A stretch of 64,000 bases of DNA from Streptomyces pyxinicus (GTDB lineage Bacteria > Actinomycetota > Actinomycetes > Streptomycetales > Streptomycetaceae). Below are positions 8,476 through 16,878 of this stretch, piece by piece. Both the position numbers and the translations under genes were made by a program. A model generated the notes under the pieces. The model made no database searches. It saw only the letters and a list, made by a program, of their open reading frames with translations, and was not told where the DNA came from. The stretch covers positions 186,001 to 250,000 of the forward strand of contig NZ_JANUGP010000009.1 in NCBI RefSeq assembly GCF_024753135.1. The letters are read 5' to 3'. Position 1 is the stretch's first letter. Every line of letters begins with the position of its first letter.

Positions 8476-8664
8476 ACCGGCTGCCCCTTCCCGCTGCCCC
8501 ACCTGGTCCCACCTGTGTGGCCGTACGGTACGTGCTCACAGGGCGGACGTGGCAACTCTGGCACATCTTCGCGGGGCCCGGACGCGGGGGTCCGCTAGGA
8601 GGCATTCGCCCACCTCATCGCGGACATGGTCCGTTTTCGGACACCCTCACCGATGCGCGCGGAT

Positions 8665-8682
8665 TGCCACTCTTCGGTGGCA
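8665..8682 (-). terminator. Hairpin between hexosaminidase and hydroxylase operons
   Basis: TGCCAC and GTGGCA arms around TCTTCG form a tight stem just after the hexosaminidase stop; a second small stem (AGGGGA...TCCCT, 8686-8700) adjoins it. No U-tract follows on the minus strand, so termination efficiency is uncertain. Confidence 0.4.
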
Positions 8683-8699
8683 GTAGGGGATTTCGTCCC

Positions 8700-10319
8700 T
8701 TACCTGTTCGGGGGCGGCCCCTCGATCGGCCGGCCGAGCACCCCGGGCCGCCGCTGCCACGGCCGGGGCCCGGTGGGCGGCCGGTAGGCGACGCCGAGCG
8801 CGTCGAGGCGGCCGTAGTGGGCGGTCATCCGGCGGCTGAAGCCGGCGAAGTCCCGTGCGGCCGGGGCGGGCAGCGGGCTCCAGGCGACCTCGGCGAAGGC
8901 GGCGAGCCGGGGGAAGACCTGGTAGTCGACGCGCCCGGTGTCCTCCATGACCTCGGTCCACACGTTCGCCTGGGTGCCCAGGACGTGCGCGGCCTCCGCC
9001 TCGGTGAGGCCGTCCGGCACGGGTTCGAACCGGTAGACGTCCTCCAGGGTGCGCACGAACCCGATCGGCACCGGCTCGTCCTCGCCCGGCGCCTGACGGT
9101 GGTCCAGGTACACGTGCTGCTCGGGGCACATGACCACGTCGTGGCCGGCCCGCGCGGCGGCGACTCCCCCGCCGTAGCCGCGCCAGGAGGAGACGGCGGC
9201 GCCGGGGGCGAGACCGCCCTCCAGGATCTCGTCCCAGCCGATCAGACGCCGCCCGCGCGCGGTGAGCCACGCGTCGAAGTGCCCGATGAACCAGGACTGG
9301 AGTGCGTCCTCGTCGCGCAGCCCGAGATCCGCGACGCGCGTCTTGGCGGTGACCGACTCGGTCCACTGCTCCTTGCGGCACTCGTCCCCGCCGACGTGCA
9401 CGAACTCCGACGGGAACAGCTCCAGCACCTCCTCGAACACGCCCTCGTAGAAGCGCAGGACGGTGTCGGTGGGTGCCAGGATGTTGGCCGAGATCCCCCA
9501 GGTGTCCCAGACGTCCAGGGCGGCGGTGTCGACGACGTCGGTGTTGCCGAGTTCCGGGTGGGCGGCGATGGCGGCCTGCGAGTGGCCGGGTACGTCGATC
9601 TCCGGGACGACGGTGATGTGCCGCTCGGCGGCGTAGGCGACGATCTCGCGGATGTCGTCCTGCGTGTAGTAGCCGCCGTGCGGCCTCTCGTCCCACAGCG
9701 GTGAGGCGCGGTGGCCGAGTTTCGTACGGGCCCGCCAGGCACCGGTCTGGGTGAGCCTCGGGTAGCGCTTGATCTCGACGCGCCAGCCCTGGTCGTCCGT
9801 CAGGTGGAAGTGGAAGACGTTGAGTTTGTGCGCGGCCATCAGGTCGAGGTAGCGCAGCACGCCCTCCTTGGGCATGAAGTGCCGGGCCACGTCCAGCATC
9901 AGGCCGCGCCAGCGGAACCGGGGCGCGTCCTCGACGGTGACGGCCGGCAGCTCCCAGTCCCGGCCGGGCCGTACCGGCGCCCGGCGGAACGCGTCGGGCC
10001 CGAGGAGCTGGCGCAGGGTCTGGGCGCCCCAGAAGACACCGGCCGCGCTGCCGCCCCGGATGCGCAGGGGGTGGGCGTCGAGGGCCAGCCGGTAGCCCTC
10101 GGGGGGCAGTTCGGGGTCGATGTCCAGCTCGATACGGTGCGGCCGGCCGGCGTCCTCGGGCAGCGCCAGCCCGGTCGCCGCGCCCACCGTGGCCCGCAGC
10201 CAGCGGGCGACGCCCTCGGTGCCGGGGCCGGCCACGAGGGCCGTGTCGGCGGGCAGCGGGACAGACCCGCCCGCCGCGTCCGGTACGACGCCCACCGGCG
10301 CCGGGATCACATCCACCAT
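8700..10319 (-). CDS. Beta-N-acetylhexosaminidase, GH20
   Basis: A 539-residue glycoside hydrolase family 20 enzyme. The GH20b-like N-terminal domain (about 1-130) is followed by the (beta/alpha)8 barrel starting PRFRWRGLMLDVARHF. The catalytic Asp-Glu pair lies in HVGGDE (D313-E314 by count), and FHFHLTDDQGWR and WDEILEGG are further family motifs. There is no signal peptide, so it should act in the cytoplasm on imported GlcNAc-containing oligosaccharides. Its ATG follows the permease stop by two bases, making it the last gene of the ABC importer operon. The combination suggests uptake of chitobiose-like or peptidoglycan-derived sugars and intracellular cleavage to GlcNAc. Confidence 0.92.
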   Translation of the reverse strand: MVDVIPAPVGVVPDAAGGSVPLPADTALVAGPGTEGVARWLRATVGAATGLALPEDAGRPHRIELDIDPELPPEGYRLALDAHPLRIRGGSAAGVFWGAQTLRQLLGPDAFRRAPVRPGRDWELPAVTVEDAPRFRWRGLMLDVARHFMPKEGVLRYLDLMAAHKLNVFHFHLTDDQGWRVEIKRYPRLTQTGAWRARTKLGHRASPLWDERPHGGYYTQDDIREIVAYAAERHITVVPEIDVPGHSQAAIAAHPELGNTDVVDTAALDVWDTWGISANILAPTDTVLRFYEGVFEEVLELFPSEFVHVGGDECRKEQWTESVTAKTRVADLGLRDEDALQSWFIGHFDAWLTARGRRLIGWDEILEGGLAPGAAVSSWRGYGGGVAAARAGHDVVMCPEQHVYLDHRQAPGEDEPVPIGFVRTLEDVYRFEPVPDGLTEAEAAHVLGTQANVWTEVMEDTGRVDYQVFPRLAAFAEVAWSPLPAPAARDFAGFSRRMTAHYGRLDALGVAYRPPTGPRPWQRRPGVLGRPIEGPPPNR

Positions 10320-10321
10320 GG

Positions 10322-11146
10322 TCAGTCCTTAACCGCCCCGCCCAGTCCGGAGACCAGGCGGCGCTGTACGAGTACGAAGAAGACCAGCACCGGAACCGTC
10401 ATCACGGTGGACGCGGCCATGACGCCGCCCCAGTCGGGATCGTCCGGCTTGTAGAAGACCAGCAGCGCCATCGGCAGGGTCGACTGCGAGGTGTCGCTGA
10501 TGAGGAACGACTTGGCGAACAGGAAGTCGTTCCAGGCCGAGATGAACGAGAACACGCTCGTGGCCACGAGGCCGGGCAGGACGAGCGGGAAGAGGATCTG
10601 CCAGAGAAAGCGCGACCGGCTCGCCCCGTCGAGGTAGGCGGCCTCCTCCAGCGCCTCCGGGACCGCCTTCACGAACCCGCGCAGCATCCAGATCGCGAAG
10701 GGCAGCGAGAACGCGATGTGCGGCAGGATCAGCGAGCCCAGCGTGTTCAGCTGGCCGAAGTCCCGCATCAGGAAGAACAACGGGATGGTGAGCGCCTCCA
10801 CCGGCACCATCTGGGCCACCAGGAACATGATGAGCAGCGTGGTCCGGAAGCGGAACCGGAACCGGGTGACGGCGGTCGCGGCGAGGAAGGCGATGAGCGC
10901 CGAGGCGATCACCACACTGCCCGCGACCACGAGGCTGTTGACGAAGTACCGCCCGAACTCCTGCTGCCCGAAGACCCGCCGGAAGGCCGCCAGGGTCGGC
11001 GAGAGCGTCCACGGGCGGGGCCGGTCGGACGCGATCTCCCCGGCCGGTTTGAAGGCGCTCAGCACCATCCAGTACAGCGGGAACGCCACCACGAGGGCGG
11101 TCAGCAGCGCGGTGCCCTCCGCGAGCAGCCGCCAGGGCCGCCTCAC
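10322..11146 (-). CDS. Sugar ABC transporter permease, MalG-type
   Basis: A 274-residue CUT1 inner-membrane permease with six predicted helices. The EAA loop reads EEAAYLDGASRSRFLWQILFP in the second half, the site that contacts the ATPase (MsiK in Streptomyces, encoded elsewhere). The GTG at 11146 overlaps the stop of the partner permease (GTGA). It follows the binding-protein and MalF-type genes and precedes the GH20 gene, so it belongs to a dedicated importer operon. The cluster has no ATPase gene, as is usual for Streptomyces CUT1 systems. Confidence 0.92.
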   Translation of the reverse strand: MRRPWRLLAEGTALLTALVVAFPLYWMVLSAFKPAGEIASDRPRPWTLSPTLAAFRRVFGQQEFGRYFVNSLVVAGSVVIASALIAFLAATAVTRFRFRFRTTLLIMFLVAQMVPVEALTIPLFFLMRDFGQLNTLGSLILPHIAFSLPFAIWMLRGFVKAVPEALEEAAYLDGASRSRFLWQILFPLVLPGLVATSVFSFISAWNDFLFAKSFLISDTSQSTLPMALLVFYKPDDPDWGGVMAASTVMTVPVLVFFVLVQRRLVSGLGGAVKD

Positions 11147-12102
11147 AGCTCCTCCCCCTGCCGGCGCAGCAGCCGCAGGTAGACCAGGGTCACGGCGAGC
11201 AGGAGCAGCAGCATCACCACGCCGATCGCCGAGCCGAGGCCGTACCGCGAGGAGGCGAACGCCTGCTGGTAGGCGTACACGTTGAGCACCAGGTTCTGGC
11301 CGGCGATGCCGCCGCCGTTCGTCATGACGTAGATCTGTGTGAACACCTTGAAGTCCCAGATGACCGACTGGATGGTGACGACGGTGAGGATCGGCCGGAG
11401 CATCGGCGCGAGCACCGAGCGCCAGATCCGCCAGTGCGAGGCGCCGTCCAGCGCGGCGGCCTCCAGCACCTCGGCGGGGACGGCGCGGATGCCGGCGTAG
11501 ACGGTCACCATCACGAACGGGAAGGAGCACCAGACCACTTCGAGCAGGACGAGCAGGAAGGCGCTGTAGCGCCCGTACGTCCAGGAGTGGTCGCCCAGGC
11601 CGAACACCCGGTTGACGGGGCCGAAGTCGGGGTCGAACAGGAACAGCCAGACCGTGGACCCGGTGACCGCCGGAGTCGCCCAGGCGCCGAGCGCGGCCAG
11701 CATCAGCGCCAGCCGCGGCACGGCCCGTATCCGCGTGAGCAGTACGGCCAGCGCGCAGCCGACGGCCAGCGTGGAGCCCACGCAGGCGGCGGCGAACACC
11801 ACGGTGGCCAGCAGCACCCGCCAGAACTCCCCGTCCGCGAACAGGTCCGCGTAGTTCCCGAACCCCCGGAAGACCGCCGGCTCCCCACCACTGACCTGGG
11901 CCTGCGTGTACCGGAACAGCGAGATCAGCCCGAGCTGGTAGACGGGGTAGACGAGCAGCGCCCCGAGCACGACAAGCGCGGGCGCCAGATAAAGCCAAGG
12001 CCCGGCCGAGCGCCGCCAGGGGCGCGGGGAACTGCGCGAGAAACCCCGACGCTCCCGCACCCGCACACGAGAGGCACCCCCCACCCCGGTGGGCGCGTTC
12101 AC
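11143..12102 (-). CDS. Sugar ABC transporter permease, MalF-type
   Basis: A 319-residue CUT1 permease with six helices and an EAA loop (EAAALDGASHWRIWRSVLAP). The GTG at 12102 overlaps the binding-protein stop. The N-terminal cytoplasmic tail is basic (RERRGFSRSSPRPWRR), and part of it is encoded by a 22-bp sequence that recurs in non-coding DNA at 37032. That suggests an interspersed repeat has been recruited as coding sequence or extended the gene's 5' end; a later start is possible but would break the overlap. Confidence 0.9.
   Translation of the reverse strand: MNAPTGVGGASRVRVRERRGFSRSSPRPWRRSAGPWLYLAPALVVLGALLVYPVYQLGLISLFRYTQAQVSGGEPAVFRGFGNYADLFADGEFWRVLLATVVFAAACVGSTLAVGCALAVLLTRIRAVPRLALMLAALGAWATPAVTGSTVWLFLFDPDFGPVNRVFGLGDHSWTYGRYSAFLLVLLEVVWCSFPFVMVTVYAGIRAVPAEVLEAAALDGASHWRIWRSVLAPMLRPILTVVTIQSVIWDFKVFTQIYVMTNGGGIAGQNLVLNVYAYQQAFASSRYGLGSAIGVVMLLLLLAVTLVYLRLLRRQGEEL
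12018..12039. repeat. 22-bp interspersed repeat, copy 1 (inside a coding region)
   Basis: AGGGGCGCGGGG followed by AACTGCGCGA occurs here and, identical over 22 bases, at 37032-37053 in the same orientation. I recognise this as a common Streptomyces interspersed sequence. This copy lies in the first 30 codons of the MalF-type permease on the opposite strand. Confidence 0.75.
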
Positions 12103-13400
12103 CCGGCGTCCCCGAACGCGGCGTTCATCTTCGCGGCGGCATCCCCAGCGGCAGCGTCCACGCTCTTCTTGCCGCTCACCACCTCCTGGAACATCGTCGG
12201 CAGCACCTGCGAGGAGTCGATCTGCGACCACGCGGCCGAGGCGGGTACGAACTTCGTGCCGGCGGCCAGCGTCCGTACGAACGGCTTCACGAACGGCTCC
12301 CGTTCGGCCGCCCGGGTGCGCACGTCCGTGAAGGTCGGCAGGAAGCCCATCGCGTCGAACAGCGCGGACTGCGTCTTCTTGCCGGCCAGCCGCTCCATCA
12401 GGTCGACGGCGAGCGTGCGGTGCCGGGTGGACTTCAGGACACCGATGTTGTTGCCGCCGGCGAACGCGGGGGCGACGGAGCCGTCGGCCACGCCGGGCAG
12501 CGGTACGACCGCGTACTTGCCCTTGACCTTGCCGGCCTCCACCGCCGCGTGGCTGAAGTCGCCGCCGATGGCCATGCCGGCCTTGCCCGCGGCGAACGCG
12601 GTCACCGTGTCGTTGCCCGTCATGCCGGCGCACTTGGCGGCGGGACAGTTGGCGTCGGTGAACAGGGACGTGTAGGCCTTGATGCCCTTGCGGGCGGCCG
12701 GGCTGTCGATGGCGGCGGCGTACGAGCCGCTCCTGCCGTCCGCGAGGTCGCCGCCGTCGGCCCAGACGAAGGGCATGGCGCCGTAGGTGTAGGCGCCGCC
12801 GACGGCCAGGCCGTACAGGTCCGGCCTGGCGGCGCGGACCGCGCGGGCCGTCGTGGCCAGCTCGGCCAGCGAGCGCGGTGGTTTCAGGCCGAGGTCCTTG
12901 AAGACGTCGGTGCGGTAGTACAGCGCGCGGACGCCGACGTAGAAGGGGGCGCCGTAGACCTTGCCGTCGACGGTGACGGACTGCCGGGCGGTCGGGTCGG
13001 TGCTCTTGGCCTCGGGCCAGGCGGAGAACTCCTTGGTGACGTCGAGGAGGCCGCCGTCGTGGACGTAGCCGGCGGTGTCGGTGTTGCCGTACTCGATGAC
13101 GTCCGGCGCGGACGCCGGGTCGTTGAAGGCGGCCTTGACGCGCTGGGCGCGGGTCTCGACCGGGATGTACTCGACCTTGACCTCGGTGTCCCGGTGGGTC
13201 TTCTCGAAGGCGGCGACGACCGAGTCGACGACCTTCTTCTTCGGCTCGTTGCCGACCTCCTGGAAGAGCCACACCCGCAAGGTGCCGCTCGTGTCGTCCC
13301 GGTCGGAGGCGGAGTTGGAGGAGGACTGGGGGGCGCAGGCGGTCGCGACGGCGAGGGTGAGCAGGGTGGCGAGTGAGGCGCGTGAGGCGGACAGCTTCAT
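12099..13400 (-). CDS. Sugar ABC transporter substrate-binding lipoprotein
   Basis: A 433-residue extracellular solute-binding protein (family 1). The signal peptide ends in a lipobox-like VATAC with the lipidated cysteine at about residue 22, then a Ser/Asp linker and the binding fold starting LRVWLFQEVG. The ATG at 13400 has GGAGGA nine bases upstream. It is the first gene of the operon with two permeases and GH20 hexosaminidase, so the ligand is probably a GlcNAc-containing oligosaccharide, by inference. A 5-bp inverted repeat lies just upstream and may be the operator. Confidence 0.9.
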   Translation of the reverse strand: MKLSASRASLATLLTLAVATACAPQSSSNSASDRDDTSGTLRVWLFQEVGNEPKKKVVDSVVAAFEKTHRDTEVKVEYIPVETRAQRVKAAFNDPASAPDVIEYGNTDTAGYVHDGGLLDVTKEFSAWPEAKSTDPTARQSVTVDGKVYGAPFYVGVRALYYRTDVFKDLGLKPPRSLAELATTARAVRAARPDLYGLAVGGAYTYGAMPFVWADGGDLADGRSGSYAAAIDSPAARKGIKAYTSLFTDANCPAAKCAGMTGNDTVTAFAAGKAGMAIGGDFSHAAVEAGKVKGKYAVVPLPGVADGSVAPAFAGGNNIGVLKSTRHRTLAVDLMERLAGKKTQSALFDAMGFLPTFTDVRTRAAEREPFVKPFVRTLAAGTKFVPASAAWSQIDSSQVLPTMFQEVVSGKKSVDAAAGDAAAKMNAAFGDAG

Positions 13401-13426
13401 GGGAGCGTTCCTCCGGAGTACGTGCG

Positions 13427-13441
13427 TTGCAACATATGCAA
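13427..13441. promoter_or_regulatory. Candidate operator: TTGCA-N5-TGCAA inverted repeat
   Basis: A perfect 5-bp inverted repeat with a five-base spacer lies 27-41 bases upstream of the binding-protein start. Sugar operons in Streptomyces are often controlled by LacI, ROK or GntR repressors at such sites. It does not match the DasR site I know (ACTGGTCTAGACCAGT). The regulator is not in the window. Confidence 0.4.
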
Positions 13442-13538
13442 TGACTGTTTCGCTCTGCACAACACCCTGGAGGCTATGGACTACATGAACATGCCGACAA
13501 GAGGTCTCCACCACTCTGTGACCGGAAAACGCACGAAG

Positions 13539-13575
13539 CCCCCGTGACCGCGTGCTGTCGCACACGGTCCGGGGG
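13539..13575 (-). terminator. Terminator hairpin after DUF3039 gene
   Basis: A three-part stem (CCCCC/GGGGG, GACCG/CGGTC, GTG/CAC) with a small bulge lies just downstream of the DUF3039 stop; a TTTT run follows about 15 bases further on the minus strand. Confidence 0.6.
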
Positions 13576-13607
13576 CCCCGGAAACTCTCGGCCCGGCGGG
13601 CCGGCCG

Positions 13608-13904
13608 CTACTTCTTGTCGCCGCCCTTGCCGCCCTTGCCCTTGTCGTCGCCGCCGCTGCCCATGGACTCGTAGATCTCCTTGCACATGGGGCACACCGG
13701 GTACTTCTTGGGATCGCGGCCCGGCACCCAGACCTTGCCGCACAGCGCCACGACGGGGGTGCCGTCGAGGGCGCTCGCCATGATCTTGTCCTTCTGGACG
13801 TAGTGGGCGAAGCGCTCGTGGTCGCCGTCGCCGTGGGACACCTGTGGCGTCGGCTCTACGAGGGTCCCCGTACCAGTCCCGCGCTCGGGCTCAAGAGTGC
13901 TCAT
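13608..13904 (-). CDS. DUF3039 family small protein
   Basis: A 98-residue soluble protein of the actinobacterial DUF3039 family. It has an acidic N-terminus, the central CGKVWVPGRDPKKYPVCPMC segment with a CxxC pair suggesting a zinc knuckle, and a Lys/Gly-rich C-terminal tail (KGKGGKGGDKK). The ATG at 13904 begins MSTLEPERG. The gene lies 29 bases downstream of the YqgE-family gene on the same strand and is followed by a terminator. Function is unknown; conservation and compact size suggest a nucleic-acid-associated or housekeeping role, which I cannot show. Confidence 0.85.
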   Translation of the reverse strand: MSTLEPERGTGTGTLVEPTPQVSHGDGDHERFAHYVQKDKIMASALDGTPVVALCGKVWVPGRDPKKYPVCPMCKEIYESMGSGGDDKGKGGKGGDKK

Positions 13905-13933
13905 ACCGGCAAGGGTACTGAAGCGCACCCGCG

Positions 13934-14506
13934 TCAGTTGAGCGACGGGTCGTCCGGATACGTGGCCACCATCGCCAGGTCGCCCCGCTGACGGCGCAGC
14001 ACCTCGCGCCACAGCCGCTCCGGAGCCGGCGAGGAGACGTCACCGGGCTCGGACTCGACCACGTACCAGGCGCCCTCGGTCAGTTCGTCCTCCAGCTGGC
14101 CCGGGCCCCAGCCCGCGTAACCGGCGAAGATCCGCAGGCTGCCGAGGGCGGAGGCGAGCAGCTCCGGCGGCGCCTCCAGGTCGACCAGGCCGATCGCGCC
14201 GTGCACCCGCCGCCAGCCGAGCGGGGTGTGGTCGCCGTCGCCGCCGCCCGGGATGACCGCCACGCCGAGGGCCGAGTCCAGCGAGACGGGACCGCCCTGG
14301 AAGACCACACCGGGCTCGCCGGCCAGCTCGGCCCAGCCCTCCAGGATGTCGCCGACGCCCACCGGGGTGGGCCGGTTGAGGACGACACCCAGGGAGCCCT
14401 CCTCGTCGTGGTCGAGGAGGAGCACCACCGCACGGTCGAAGTTCGGGTCCGCCAGGGCGGGCGTGGCCACGAGCAGCCGCCCTGTGAGCGAGGACACCTC
14501 CGTCAT
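13934..14506 (-). CDS. YqgE/AlgH family protein (UPF0301)
   Basis: A 190-residue YqgE/AlgH-family protein, beginning MTEVSSLTGRLLVATPALAD. The family signature VVLLLDHDEEGSLGVVLNRP (about residues 26-46) and FAGYAGWGPGQLEDEL (about 130) are intact. The molecular role of the family is unresolved. I chose the ATG at 14506 because the conserved N-terminus begins there; ATGs at 14515 and 14548 are in frame. It is transcribed divergently from murA and probably with the DUF3039 gene. Confidence 0.85.
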   Translation of the reverse strand: MTEVSSLTGRLLVATPALADPNFDRAVVLLLDHDEEGSLGVVLNRPTPVGVGDILEGWAELAGEPGVVFQGGPVSLDSALGVAVIPGGGDGDHTPLGWRRVHGAIGLVDLEAPPELLASALGSLRIFAGYAGWGPGQLEDELTEGAWYVVESEPGDVSSPAPERLWREVLRRQRGDLAMVATYPDDPSLN

Positions 14507-14786
14507 GCCAGACATGATCCCGCATCTTCCCTCCGCGTGGGGAGCCAATCGGAGGCGCCGGAGTGAAGGCAGCTCAGGGCGGCGACGGGGCGCCCCGGCG
14601 CGCGCCGGGGGCCGGTGACCCCGCGTGCCCGACGGCGAACGGTTCGTGTTGTGACACGGCTATGACGCGACCGGGCGGTACGCGGGCTTACGGCCCGGGG
14701 GTGATCGGCGATTACTCTGTCTTTCCGGCCCTTGCGCACTGTGACCGCGGCCGCCCCCCTGCCCACCTCATCGGAACGCGAGATTC

Positions 14787-16127
14787 ATGACCGTCAACGA
14801 CGATGTCCTGCTTGTCCACGGCGGAACCCCGCTGGAGGGCGAGATCCGTGTCCGCGGTGCGAAGAACCTCGTACCGAAGGCCATGGTCGCCGCCCTGCTG
14901 GGCAGCGAGCCGAGCCGACTGCGCAACGTCCCCGACATCCGTGACGTGCGGGTCGTGCGCGGCCTGCTCCAGTTGCACGGAGTGACGGTCCGTCCGGGTG
15001 AGGAGCCCGGCGAGCTGGTGCTCGACCCGACGCACGTCGAGAGCGCCAACGTGGCCGACATCGACGCCCACGCGGGCTCCAGCCGGATCCCGATCCTGTT
15101 CTGCGGGCCCCTGCTGCACCGCCTCGGGCACGCGTTCATCCCCGGCCTCGGCGGCTGTGACATCGGCGGCCGGCCCATCGACTTCCACTTCGACGTGCTG
15201 AGGCAGTTCGGCGCGGTCATCGAGAAGCGCGCGGACGGGCAGTACCTGGAGGCGCCGCAGCGGCTGCGCGGCACCAAGATCCGGCTGCCGTACCCGTCCG
15301 TCGGCGCGACCGAGCAGGTGCTGCTGACGGCCGTGCTGGCCGAGGGCGTCACCGAGCTGTCCAACGCGGCCGTCGAGCCGGAGATCGAGGACCTCATCTG
15401 CGTACTGCAGAAGATGGGCGCGATCATCGCGATGGACACCGACCGCACCATCCGCATCACCGGTGTGGACAAGCTCGGCGGCTACACCCACCGCGCGCTG
15501 TCGGACCGCCTGGAGGCCGCCTCCTGGGCCTCCGCGGCCCTGGCGACCAGCGGCAACATCTACGTCCGCGGCGCCCAGCAGCGCTCGATGATGACGTTCC
15601 TGAACACCTACCGGAAGGTGGGCGGTGCCTTCCAGATCGACGACGAGGGCATCCGGTTCTGGCACCCGGGCGGCCAGCTCAAGTCGATCGCGCTGGAGAC
15701 GGACGTGCACCCCGGCTTCCAGACCGACTGGCAGCAGCCGCTGGTGGTGGCGCTGACGCAGGCCACGGGTCTGTCGATCGTGCACGAGACGGTGTACGAG
15801 TCCCGGCTCGGCTTCACCTCGGCGCTCAACCAGATGGGCGCGCACATCCAGCTCTACCGCGAGTGCCTGGGCGGCTCCGACTGCCGCTTCGGGCAGCGCA
15901 ACTTCCTGCACTCGGCGGTCGTCTCCGGACCCACCAAGCTCCAGGGCGCCGACCTGGTCATCCCCGACCTGCGCGGCGGCTTCTCCTACCTGATCGCGGC
16001 CCTCGCCGCCGAGGGCACCTCCCGGGTCCACGGCATCGAACTGATCAACCGCGGCTACGAGAACTTCATGGAGAAGCTCGTGGAGCTGGGCGCGAAGGTG
16101 GAACTGCCGGGCAAGGCGCTCGGCTGA
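14787..16127 (+). CDS. murA: UDP-N-acetylglucosamine 1-carboxyvinyltransferase
   Basis: A 446-residue EPSP-synthase-fold enzyme that transfers enolpyruvate from PEP to UDP-GlcNAc, the first committed step of peptidoglycan synthesis in the cytoplasm. The N-terminal GAKN substrate motif (about residues 22-25) is present. The active-site loop reads GLGGCDIGGRP, so the nucleophilic cysteine that fosfomycin alkylates is retained, unlike the mycobacterial Cys-to-Asp form. DLRGGFSYLIAALAAEG matches the C-terminal domain. A strong bidirectional terminator separates it from the convergent hup gene. Confidence 0.96.
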   Translation: MTVNDDVLLVHGGTPLEGEIRVRGAKNLVPKAMVAALLGSEPSRLRNVPDIRDVRVVRGLLQLHGVTVRPGEEPGELVLDPTHVESANVADIDAHAGSSRIPILFCGPLLHRLGHAFIPGLGGCDIGGRPIDFHFDVLRQFGAVIEKRADGQYLEAPQRLRGTKIRLPYPSVGATEQVLLTAVLAEGVTELSNAAVEPEIEDLICVLQKMGAIIAMDTDRTIRITGVDKLGGYTHRALSDRLEAASWASAALATSGNIYVRGAQQRSMMTFLNTYRKVGGAFQIDDEGIRFWHPGGQLKSIALETDVHPGFQTDWQQPLVVALTQATGLSIVHETVYESRLGFTSALNQMGAHIQLYRECLGGSDCRFGQRNFLHSAVVSGPTKLQGADLVIPDLRGGFSYLIAALAAEGTSRVHGIELINRGYENFMEKLVELGAKVELPGKALG

Positions 16128-16156
16128 CGCTCTCCTGCTCTTTCGGGGCTACGACG

Positions 16157-16194
16157 AAGGGGCGGCCCCTCCCGTGAAGGAGGGGCCGCCCCTT
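16157..16194. terminator. Bidirectional terminator between murA and hup
   Basis: A long, nearly perfect inverted repeat (AAGGGGCGGCCCCTCC with its complement) around a short GTGA-containing loop lies between convergent murA and hup. It can serve both genes. Confidence 0.85.
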
Positions 16195-16253
16195 TGGCGT
16201 CGTCGTGTGTCACAACGCCTCGTACGCCGTCCCGTGGCGTACGGAAGGCAAGG

Positions 16254-16535
16254 TCACTTGCCCTTGGCGGCTTCCTTGAGCTTGGAGCCCGCGGTGACCT
16301 TCACGCTGAAGCCGGCGGGGATGTTGATGGGCTCGCCGGTCTGCGGGTTGCGCGCGGTACGAGCGGCACGGTGGGTGCGCTCGAAGGTCAGGAAGCCGGG
16401 GATGGTGACCTTCTCGTCGCCCTTGGCGACGATCTCGCCGACGGTCTCGGCGAACGCGGCCAGCACGGCGTCGGCGTCCTTGCGGGTCACCTCGGCGCGG
16501 TCGGCCAGCGCGGCCACCAGCTCACTGCGGTTCAT
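16254..16535 (-). CDS. hup: HU-type nucleoid protein
   Basis: A 93-residue HU protein. MNRSELVAALADRAEVTRKDADAVL forms the N-terminal helices; the arm region has GFLTFERTHRAARTARNP and the PAGFSVKVTAGSKLKEAAK C-terminus. It lacks the long Lys/Ala tail of HupS-type proteins, so it corresponds to the short, vegetative HupA type (SCO2950 in S. coelicolor, from memory). It acts as a homodimer that bends DNA. GGGAG precedes the ATG. Convergent to murA. Confidence 0.95.
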   Translation of the reverse strand: MNRSELVAALADRAEVTRKDADAVLAAFAETVGEIVAKGDEKVTIPGFLTFERTHRAARTARNPQTGEPINIPAGFSVKVTAGSKLKEAAKGK

Positions 16536-16787
16536 GTTGTTACTCCCGTGTTTTTCTTGCCGTTGGGATGTGCCGCGCGGCGGATGCCGCCGGCGGCACT
16601 GCGATGCCGATGCGCTCGCGCCCTTGGGGGTGCCCCCGGGGACGGAGTCCCTGGAGGATCATCCTGCCCCTACCTGCGGCGGGAAAGCCAATCCGGCACC
16701 CGTAGGAGTCGTGAGAACACCCTGGGGAGTCACACGAAAAGCGCCCGCTCGGCCGTCACCCTAGAGGGCGCCCGGCATCAGGTGGTT

Positions 16788-16856
16788 CCACGACGCGCCG
16801 GTGCCGGGACCGCCGTGGTGATCCTCACAGCCTCGGCACCGGGCGGCACGTCGTGG
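16788..16856 (-). terminator. Long imperfect hairpin after malic enzyme gene
   Basis: CCACGAC (16788-16794) and GTCGTGG (16850-16856) form the base, with GGTGCCG/CGGCACC inner arms around a central loop. It lies directly after the malic enzyme stop, between that gene and the 5' region of hup. Confidence 0.6.
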
Positions 16857-16878
16857 TCGAGCCGCGGTCGGACGGCCC

